From positions 1 to 14,059 of the forward strand of contig JBKPDT010000039.1 in assembly GCA_046728035.1 (NCBI GenBank): a stretch of DNA of 14,059 bases, in the 5' to 3' direction. The stretch is from DASRWT01 sp046728035 (GTDB taxonomy: Bacteria; Methylomirabilota; Methylomirabilia; Rokubacteriales; CSP1-6). Shown here piece after piece: positions 6,815-12,476 of the stretch. The position numbers and the translations under genes are program-made. The notes below the pieces were generated by a model, which was given only the letters and a program-made list of their open reading frames with translations, was not told where the DNA came from and did no database searches. Position 1 is the first letter of the stretch. The number at the start of each line of letters is the position of its first letter.

Positions 6815-8440
6815 TTACTTGTCCAGCCAGACCTTGTGGTAGTGGACCTCGAACTCCGCGTTGTACGTGTACCCCTTCATGTAGGGCTGCGCGACCATGT
6901 AGAAGGGCGAGCCCGAGATCACGTTGTAGTACATGTTCTCGGCCATGTACTCCAGGAACTCCTTCGCAAGGGCTTTGCGCTTGGTGAGATCCAGCTCCTT
7001 CGCGTAGCGCGCGTAGTAGTCGTCCACCTTGGTATCGGTGTGGCGCGGATGGCTCCACGCGGAGGACTTGGTCGAGACGTACGCGCTCGACAGATACCCG
7101 TTGCTGTCGATGGTCAGCAGGGACAGGAGGTCCTCGATGTACATGTCCCACGGGCCATCGCCCAGCGTCGTGTTCATCCAGGAGACCTTGTCCACCAGCC
7201 GGATGTTCGCGGTGACGCCGATGCGGGCCAGCTGCTCCTTGACGACGGTGGCGATGATGTTGAAGACGCTCTTCTCGGTGTTCGTCATCAGCTCGAGGGT
7301 CAGCGGCTTGGCGGAACCATACCCCGCCTCGGTGAGCAGGGCCTTAGCCTTGGCCTGATCGTAGGGGCAGAGGTGATTGACGTTCACCGACTCCAGCGTG
7401 CCGGGCGGGGCCATGCCCACCCACGGCGTGGCCTGGCCCTTGAACGCGATCTTGACGACCTCCTGCCGGTCGATGCCGTAGCAGCCGATGGCCTTGCGCA
7501 CCCGGAGGTCGCCGAAGATCGGATGGGGTGTGCGGTCCGGCGACATGGGCTTGCCGTCCTTCGGGATGGTGACCTTCATCGCCGCCAGCATCGGCGTCGT
7601 TTCCTTGCCCGTCATGATCTGGGCCTTCGGGTTCTGCGCCTTCATGGTGTCGACGTGCTCGGGCGAGAACGAGGCGATGAAGTCGATCTCGCCGGCCTTG
7701 AAGGCCGCCATCTCGGTGACCGGGTCCTTGATCACCCGGACCACCACCTTGTCCAGGTAGGGGAGGCCGGGCACGAAGTACTTGTCGAAGCGCTCCATCG
7801 CGAGGTGGCTGCCCTTCACCCACTCGACGAACTTGAACGGCCCGCATCCGATGATCGAACCCGGCTTGCCCTGCCTGCGGTCGTCGAACGTGAACTTCTG
7901 GATGGAGGCCGGCGAGAGCAGGATCAGGCCCGTCCGGTAGGCGGAGAGCATGTGCAGGAAGAAGGCGTAGGGGTGCTTGAGCCGGACCTGCACGGTGAGG
8001 GGATCGACCACCTCCACGCTGTGGACCGGCTCGTAGAACGGCCGCATGCCGGACTTGGTGGCCGGGTCCATCATCCGCTCGATGTTGAACTTGACCGCCG
8101 CCGCGTCGACCGGGGTGCCGTCGTGAAAGAGAACGTTCTTCCGGAGCTTGAAGGTGTAGAGCAGGCCATCGGGTGACATCTGCCATGACTCGGCGGCGTC
8201 GCCCACGAACTTGCCGTCCGGCGTGATGTTGGTGAGGCTGCACCCCACGTTCATCGCCACCCACATCATTTCGTAGCCGGGCGCGGTGTGGAAATCGAGG
8301 TTGGCGATCTCGTTGCCGTAGGAGACGCGCAGGGTGCCACCCCGCTTGGGTGTCTGGGCGTCGGCCAGGGCCGGCATCGAGACGAGCCAGGTCAGGAACA
8401 TCAGAACAGCTGCACAAACCGGAAGGGACCGTGGGCGCAT
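6815..8440 (-). CDS. ABC transporter substrate-binding protein, family 5 (Opp/Dpp type)
   Basis: A 541-residue periplasmic solute-binding protein, the normal length for SBP_bac_5. Residues 1-26 are a Sec signal peptide (hydrophobic run, ending MPALA); there is no lipobox cysteine, so it is soluble rather than a lipoprotein. The mature start TPKRGGTLRVSYGNEIANLD, then AESWQMSPDGLLYTFKLRKNVLFHDGTPVDAAAVKFNIERM and GCGPFKFVEW, are the family signature blocks. GGGAGGA at 8445-8451 just before the ATG is a strong ribosome site, so this is the first gene of the operon (binding protein, OppB, OppC). The ligand cannot be told from sequence: peptides, nickel, opines, glutathione and sugars are all bound in this family. 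The 13-bp repeats lie directly ahead of the ribosome site. Confidence 0.93.
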   Translation of the reverse strand: MRPRSLPVCAAVLMFLTWLVSMPALADAQTPKRGGTLRVSYGNEIANLDFHTAPGYEMMWVAMNVGCSLTNITPDGKFVGDAAESWQMSPDGLLYTFKLRKNVLFHDGTPVDAAAVKFNIERMMDPATKSGMRPFYEPVHSVEVVDPLTVQVRLKHPYAFFLHMLSAYRTGLILLSPASIQKFTFDDRRQGKPGSIIGCGPFKFVEWVKGSHLAMERFDKYFVPGLPYLDKVVVRVIKDPVTEMAAFKAGEIDFIASFSPEHVDTMKAQNPKAQIMTGKETTPMLAAMKVTIPKDGKPMSPDRTPHPIFGDLRVRKAIGCYGIDRQEVVKIAFKGQATPWVGMAPPGTLESVNVNHLCPYDQAKAKALLTEAGYGSAKPLTLELMTNTEKSVFNIIATVVKEQLARIGVTANIRLVDKVSWMNTTLGDGPWDMYIEDLLSLLTIDSNGYLSSAYVSTKSSAWSHPRHTDTKVDDYYARYAKELDLTKRKALAKEFLEYMAENMYYNVISGSPFYMVAQPYMKGYTYNAEFEVHYHKVWLDK

Positions 8441-8455
8441 AGTGTCCTCCCTACT

Positions 8456-8494
8456 TAGCGATCGGACCTAGAGATCGGACCTAGCGGTGGGACC
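8456..8494. repeat. Three tandem 13-bp units ahead of the transporter operon
   Basis: Three head-to-tail units: TAGCGATCGGACC (8456-8468), TAGAGATCGGACC (8469-8481, one change) and TAGCGGTGGGACC (8482-8494, two changes). They begin 4 bp from the ribosome site of the binding-protein gene. The spacing is constant, and the match is strongest in the two copies nearest the gene. This could be an iterated operator, or a leader element if transcription starts further upstream. Confidence 0.6.
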
Positions 8495-8525
8495 CGCGAT
8501 TGGGGGGACTCTACAACAGTCTCCG

Positions 8526-8558
8526 CCCCTCGACAAGGGGCCGCGCCGCCCCTTGTCG
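8526..8558. promoter_or_regulatory. 11-bp palindrome with a competing alternative hairpin
   Basis: CGACAAGGGGC (8531-8541) and GCCCCTTGTCG (8548-8558) form a perfect 11-bp inverted repeat with a 6-nt loop. CCCCT at 8526-8530 can instead pair with AGGGG at 8536-8540, which belongs to the left arm of the larger stem, so the two hairpins exclude each other. It lies in the 197-bp divergent spacer between the transporter operon and the nuclease gene. No T tract follows. It could be an operator or an attenuator-like leader. A poor promoter-like pair for the nuclease gene (TTGCGC 8586-8591, 17 bp, TACTGT 8609-8614) lies to its right. Confidence 0.5.
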
Positions 8559-8637
8559 CCGTCGCCGCACGCGGCCCGGTCGTCATTGCGCAACGCGCCA
8601 CCCTTCCGTACTGTGTGCCCCGAGGGCCTGTTTCCCC

Positions 8638-9843
8638 ATGCCGACGTTCTCGCACTCGCGTCTCCGGGTCTACGAGACCTGCCCGCGCCAGTACCGCTTC
8701 CGGTACGTGGAGCGCGTCAAGATCCCCCAGGTGGAGACCGTCGAGATGTTCGTCGGGAGCCACGTGCACGGCGCCCTCGAAGCGCTCTACCGGGGCGTCA
8801 AGGCGGGGCGGGCGCCCACGCTCGACGAGCTGCTCGCCGGCTACCGTGGGGGGTGGGAGGCGGAATGGGCGGACACGATCCGGATCTCGCGCCCGGAGCT
8901 GACGGCAGCCGACTATCTCGCGCTGGGGGCCCGGCACCTCACCGCCTTCCATGCGCGCTACTACCCCTTCGATCAGGAGCGCACCGTGGCCATCGAGCGG
9001 CGCATCCTCTTCCCGCTCGACGAGGCCCGCAACATCTGGATGCAGGGCTTCATCGACCGGCTCTCGGTGACGCGCGAGGGGATCTGGCAGATCCGCGACT
9101 ACAAGACCGGGGGATGGCTCCCCACCCAGCAGGACGTGGACGCCGACCGTCAGCTCGCCCTCTACCAGCTCGGCGTGCAGCGGCACTTCCCCCGCCACGC
9201 GCGCGAGGTCGAGCTGATCTGGCACTATCTCGCGCACGATCTCGAGCTGCGCTCCCGACGCGAGCCCGCCGCGCTCCGCGACCTGGAGGCGCGCACGCTC
9301 GGGCTGATAGACGCCATCCAGACCGATACCACGTGGAACGTGGTCGAGGGCACGCACTGCCACCGCTGCTCCTACCAGTCGGTCTGCCCGGCCTGGTCCC
9401 ACCTCTTCAGGAAGGAGGAGGCTCAGCTCGAGCTGGCGGGGCTGAGGGAGGACGGCGCGGCCCTCGTGGACCGACTCGCCGGCCTTCGGGCCGAGCGACG
9501 GGCGCTCGATGCGCGCATCGCGCAGACGGAGGCCGATCTGGTCGCCTACGCCCGGGGCCTGGGCCTCTCGTCGGTCTTTGGCGCCACCCGCCGAGCCCGG
9601 ATCTCCATCCGCCACACGCTCGCCTATCCCCGGAAGGGTGACCCGGCGCGAGATGCCCTCGAGCGACTGATCAAGGCGGGCGGCCGATGGGAGGAAGTCT
9701 CACAGCTCAGCCTTCAGCTGGTGGCGCGCAAGGCCGCGGAGGGCGCGTGGCCCGCCGATCTCACGGAGCAGGTGCGCGGCTTCGCCCAGCCGGGCGAGCG
9801 CGCGCGCGTCACGCTGTCTCGACGGCCCGACTCAGCCGAGTAG
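8638..9843 (+). CDS. RecB/Cas4-like PD-(D/E)XK nuclease with predicted Fe-S cluster
   Basis: A 401-residue protein from the ATG at 8638; the ribosome site is weak (GAGGGC). It opens with FSHSRLRVYETCPRQYRFRYVERV, the start of the PDDEXK_1/RecB-like family. Catalytic residues fall in order: His44 (SHVHGALEAL), Asp140 (GFIDRL), Asp154 and Lys156 (IRDYKTG), then the QLALYQLGV (QxxxY) motif at 172-180. Cys15 with Cys241, Cys244 and Cys250 (CHRCSYQSVC) is the four-cysteine pattern that holds a 4Fe-4S cluster in AddB and Cas4 nucleases. Residues ~258-305 are a likely coiled coil, and the ~100-residue tail after it is not assigned. No helicase, cas or addA gene is near, so it is a stand-alone exonuclease, probably in DNA repair. 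It ends overlapping hemY by 12 bp, tail to tail. Confidence 0.87.
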   Translation: MPTFSHSRLRVYETCPRQYRFRYVERVKIPQVETVEMFVGSHVHGALEALYRGVKAGRAPTLDELLAGYRGGWEAEWADTIRISRPELTAADYLALGARHLTAFHARYYPFDQERTVAIERRILFPLDEARNIWMQGFIDRLSVTREGIWQIRDYKTGGWLPTQQDVDADRQLALYQLGVQRHFPRHAREVELIWHYLAHDLELRSRREPAALRDLEARTLGLIDAIQTDTTWNVVEGTHCHRCSYQSVCPAWSHLFRKEEAQLELAGLREDGAALVDRLAGLRAERRALDARIAQTEADLVAYARGLGLSSVFGATRRARISIRHTLAYPRKGDPARDALERLIKAGGRWEEVSQLSLQLVARKAAEGAWPADLTEQVRGFAQPGERARVTLSRRPDSAE

Positions 9844-11226
9844 CCGCTCGGCGGCGTCCTCGCCCGAGCGCACGCAGTCGGAGATCCCGACGCCCCGGTA
9901 GGCGCCGCCCGCCAGCGCCAGCCCCCGGTGGCGGCGGATCGCGGCCTCGATGGCGTCCACGCGCGCCAGGTGCCCGACCTGATACTGCGGCATCGCCTTC
10001 ACGTGGCGCCCCACCCGCGTGAACAGGGGCTCGCCGCGGGCCCCTAGCAGCTCGACGAGCTGGCCTCGCGCGGTGGCGACAAGGGCGGCGTCGTCGCCTT
10101 CCAGCACGCCCTCGTTCATGGCCCCGCCGAGAAAGACGCGCAGGAGCGCCATGCCCTCGGGGGCGCGGCCCGGGTACTTCACGCTCGAGAAGGTGGCGGC
10201 GATGATGGGCCGGCGCTCCGTTTGTGGCACGACGAACCCGAACCCGTCGAGGGCGTGCGCGATGTCGCTGCGTCGATAGGCGAGCGTCACCGTGGCGGAC
10301 GAGGCGTAGGGGATGCCCTCGAGCAGATGCGCGAGGCCGGGGTCGAGACGGCGCAGGAGCCGTGCCACCTGATGCGCTTCGGGCGCCAGGACCACCGCGT
10401 CCGCCTCCACCACCGCGCCCTCGGTGGTGACGAGACGCCAGGCCTCGCCGCGCCGCTCCACAGCGGCCACGCGCTCCTTGAGGCGCACCGCGCCGGGCGG
10501 CAGGCGCCCCGCGAGGGCATGGACGAATTCCTCCATGCCGTCGGCGAAGGTGAGGAAGAGCGACCAGCGCGCTCCGCTCGTGCCCTGGGCGGCGGGCCCC
10601 GCGCGTCCCGCCCGCCGCATGCCGAGGATGACACTGCGGTGGCGCCGCTCCATCTCGAGGAAGCGCGGCATGGTCGCGGCGAGGGAGAGGGAGTCGGGAT
10701 CGGCGGTATAGATGCCCCCGATCAGCGGCTGGGCCACGCGCTCCAGGGCCTCACGGCCGAGCCGGCGGCGGACGAAGGCGCCCAGGCTCTCGTCGGGGTC
10801 ACCGCCGCGCGGCAGGACGAGGTCCAGCGCCATCCGGGCCTTGCCGCGCCAGGAGAAGAGCGGCGAGGCGAGCAGCGGCGCCAGCCGCGTGGGCGTCATC
10901 ATCTGGAACCCTTCGGGCAGGACGTGGAGCCGGCCGCGGTGAACCACGAAGGCGCTCCGATGGCGGTCGTCGGTGCGCACGAGGCGATCCTCGAGCCCGA
11001 GCCGGCGGCAGAGGGCCAGCGCCCAGGGCTTCTCGGAGATGAAGGAGTCCGGCCCGCACTCGACGAGGAAGCCGTCGCGGCGCTCGGTCAGGATGGTGCC
11101 GCCGAGCCGGTCGGCGCTCTCAAGCAGCGTCAGGTCGAGCGCGAGCCCGCGCTCGCGGCTGATCTCCAGGCAGCGATGGGCGGCGGCGAGCCCCGAGATC
11201 CCACCTCCGACGATGACTAGGCGCAT
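9832..11226 (-). CDS. hemY: Protoporphyrinogen/coproporphyrinogen oxidase, HemY type
   Basis: A 464-residue FAD enzyme that removes six electrons from protoporphyrinogen IX (or from coproporphyrinogen III in the coproporphyrin route), using oxygen. The N-terminus MRLVIVGGGISGLAAAHRC is the dinucleotide-binding fold (GGGISG, residues 7-12), followed by LTLLESADRLGGTI. ECGPDSFISEKPWALALCRRLGL, PLIGGIYTADPDSLS and the C-terminal LALAGGAYRGVGISDCVRSGEDAA are HemY blocks. The ATG at 11226 is the start; the frame is open for 90 more codons upstream but crosses intergenic repeats and hemE, so that extension is not coding. It lies 139 bp downstream of hemE on the same strand, consistent with a haem operon. 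Which porphyrinogen it uses depends on whether the genome has HemH-Cpf/HemQ, which the window cannot tell. Confidence 0.92.
   Translation of the reverse strand: MRLVIVGGGISGLAAAHRCLEISRERGLALDLTLLESADRLGGTILTERRDGFLVECGPDSFISEKPWALALCRRLGLEDRLVRTDDRHRSAFVVHRGRLHVLPEGFQMMTPTRLAPLLASPLFSWRGKARMALDLVLPRGGDPDESLGAFVRRRLGREALERVAQPLIGGIYTADPDSLSLAATMPRFLEMERRHRSVILGMRRAGRAGPAAQGTSGARWSLFLTFADGMEEFVHALAGRLPPGAVRLKERVAAVERRGEAWRLVTTEGAVVEADAVVLAPEAHQVARLLRRLDPGLAHLLEGIPYASSATVTLAYRRSDIAHALDGFGFVVPQTERRPIIAATFSSVKYPGRAPEGMALLRVFLGGAMNEGVLEGDDAALVATARGQLVELLGARGEPLFTRVGRHVKAMPQYQVGHLARVDAIEAAIRRHRGLALAGGAYRGVGISDCVRSGEDAAERLLG
9835..9852. terminator. Short hairpin at the overlap of the nuclease and hemY ends
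   Basis: GCCGAG (9835-9840), loop TAGCCG, CTCGGC (9847-9852). The stem starts inside the overlap of the two genes and the nuclease stop TAG is in the loop. A 6-bp GC-rich stem is weak evidence alone; it is listed because the other two convergent junctions also have one. Confidence 0.25.
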
Positions 11227-11254
11227 CGCGGAGCAGAGCCTGGCCCATTTATCG

Positions 11255-11351
11255 TATCCGCTCGCCTCGCCTTCGGCTGCGGCTCGCCCGTCTCGCTCCG
11301 CTCGACACCCACTCTCATATCCGCTCGCCTCGCCTTCGGCTGCGGCTCGCC
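11255..11351. repeat. Two 34-bp direct repeats between hemE and hemY
   Basis: The same 34 bp, starting TATCCGCTCGCCTCGCC and ending CTGCGGCTCGCC, occur at 11255-11288 and 11318-11351 without any mismatch. The period is 63 bp. The 29-bp spacer has related CTCG-rich sequence (TCTCGCTCCGCTCGACA). The pair fills most of the 139-bp gap in the haem transcript. It looks like a copy of a dispersed intergenic (REP-like) element. The period is a multiple of three and no stop interrupts one frame, which explains spurious upstream extensions of hemY. Confidence 0.75.
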
Positions 11352-11365
11352 AATCAACTGCCGCG

Positions 11366-12400
11366 TCATCGCGAGGACATGTCGTGGACCATGTCGACGA
11401 GGGCGCGGACATGGTCCACCGGCGTGTCGGCGTGGACGCCGTGGCCGAGGTTGAAGACGTGGCCGGGCCGGCCGGCGGCGCCGTCGAGGACGGCACGCGC
11501 GGCGCGGCGGATTTCCTCCACCGGGGCGAGGAGGATGGCTGGATCGAGATTGCCCTGCACCGCGACGTCGCCGCCCAGCCGGTCCCACGCGGCGCCCAGG
11601 TCCACCCGCCAGTCGAGGCCGATCACGTCGCCGCCGGCGTCCCCCATCGCTTCCAGCAGCGCGGCCGTGCCGGTGCCGAAGTGGATGGCGGGCGCCTCCG
11701 GCGCCAGCCGCCGGAACACGGAGGCGGAATACGGGAGCGCGAACTCGCGATAGTCGGCCAGCGACAGCGTGCCCACCCAGGAGTCGAAGAGCTGCACGGC
11801 CTGGGCGCCGGCGGCGATCTGGCCGTTGAGATAGTCGGCGGTGATGTCGGCGAGGCGCCCCATGAGGGCGTGCCAGGCGGCCGGCTCTGCGCGCATGAAG
11901 CGCTTAGTGTGGAGGAAGTCCCGCGAGGCCCCGCCCTCGATCAGGTAGGAGGCGAGGGTGAAGGGCGCGCCCGCGAAACCGATGAGCGGCAGGCGGCCGG
12001 CCAGCGCGGCGCGCGCGAGGCGCACCGTCTCGAAGACATAGCCCACCGTCGAGGCCACGTCCACCCGCGGCAGCCGCGCGACGTCGGCCGCGCTGCGGAT
12101 CGGACGCGCGATGTGCGGGCCCTCGCCCCGCGCGAACTCGAGCCCCACGCCGAGGGGCTCCAGCACGAGGAGGATGTCGGCGAAGAGGATGGCCGCATCC
12201 ACGCCGAGGCGCTGCACCGGCTGCAGCGTCACCTCCGCCGCCGCCGCCGGCGTCTTGCACAGCTCGAGGAAGCCGTGCTTGGCGCGCAAGGCGCGGTACT
12301 CGGGCATGTAGCGTCCCGCCTGGCGCATGAGCCACACCGGCGTGAACGCGGTCTTCTCGCGGCGGCAGGCGCGGAGGAACGCCGCGTCCGGATTCGTCAT
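11366..12400 (-). CDS. hemE: Uroporphyrinogen decarboxylase
   Basis: A 344-residue, full-length HemE, which decarboxylates the four acetate chains of uroporphyrinogen III to give coproporphyrinogen III in the cytoplasm. The active-site blocks are intact: LMRQAGRYMPEYR with Arg26 and Arg30, ILFADIL with the key Asp75, GFAGAPFTLASYLIEGG with Tyr152, FDSWVG, and NLGHGVHADTPVDHV with His320. The ATG at 12400 gives the family N-terminus; there is no ribosome site in front of it, and the best promoter match puts the transcript start almost at the ATG. It is the first haem gene on this strand, with hemY 139 bp downstream and no hemH between. It is divergent from the thiamine diphosphate enzyme gene. 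Confidence 0.95.
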   Translation of the reverse strand: MTNPDAAFLRACRREKTAFTPVWLMRQAGRYMPEYRALRAKHGFLELCKTPAAAAEVTLQPVQRLGVDAAILFADILLVLEPLGVGLEFARGEGPHIARPIRSAADVARLPRVDVASTVGYVFETVRLARAALAGRLPLIGFAGAPFTLASYLIEGGASRDFLHTKRFMRAEPAAWHALMGRLADITADYLNGQIAAGAQAVQLFDSWVGTLSLADYREFALPYSASVFRRLAPEAPAIHFGTGTAALLEAMGDAGGDVIGLDWRVDLGAAWDRLGGDVAVQGNLDPAILLAPVEEIRRAARAVLDGAAGRPGHVFNLGHGVHADTPVDHVRALVDMVHDMSSR

Positions 12401-12409
12401 CGCGAATGC

Positions 12410-12438
12410 AGCGTATCGAGCGCCCCTGGCGGAGTCAA
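12410..12438 (-). promoter_or_regulatory. Possible hemE promoter
   Basis: On the minus strand, TTGACT (12433-12438, five of six bases of TTGACA), a 17-bp spacer and TACGCT (12410-12415, three of six bases of TATAAT). The start would be about 12403, within a few bases of the hemE ATG, which fits the lack of a ribosome site. The -10 is poor, so this is tentative. Confidence 0.3.
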
Positions 12439-12449
12439 GGAAGGGACGG

Positions 12450-12455
12450 TATCAT
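12450..12455 (+). promoter_or_regulatory. Possible -10 of the thiamine diphosphate enzyme gene
   Basis: TATCAT differs from TATAAT by one base and lies 27 bp before the ATG at 12477, leaving room for the GAGGAGG ribosome site at 12464-12470. No convincing -35 is seen. It would sit back to back with the hemE promoter in the 76-bp divergent gap 12401-12476. Confidence 0.25.
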
Positions 12456-12476
12456 CCCCGCACGAGGAGGACTTCC

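Noticed and set aside
5537..8176. 879-codon open frame on the + strand
   Set aside because: It is wholly antisense to the three transporter genes, which have clear family motifs. Its His/Asp/Glu/Arg-rich make-up is typical of the reverse frame of GC-rich genes.
8455..9615. 386-codon open frame on the - strand
   Set aside because: Antisense to the nuclease gene, whose catalytic and cysteine motifs are intact; no recognisable motif in the reverse frame.
8638..9843. cas4 and a CRISPR locus
   Set aside because: The nuclease is twice the length of Cas4, and there are no regularly spaced repeats or other cas genes in the window.
11227..11496. 90-codon N-terminal extension of hemY
   Set aside because: It crosses the intergenic repeats and overlaps the end of hemE, while the HemY family start (MRLVIVGGGISG) is at 11226.
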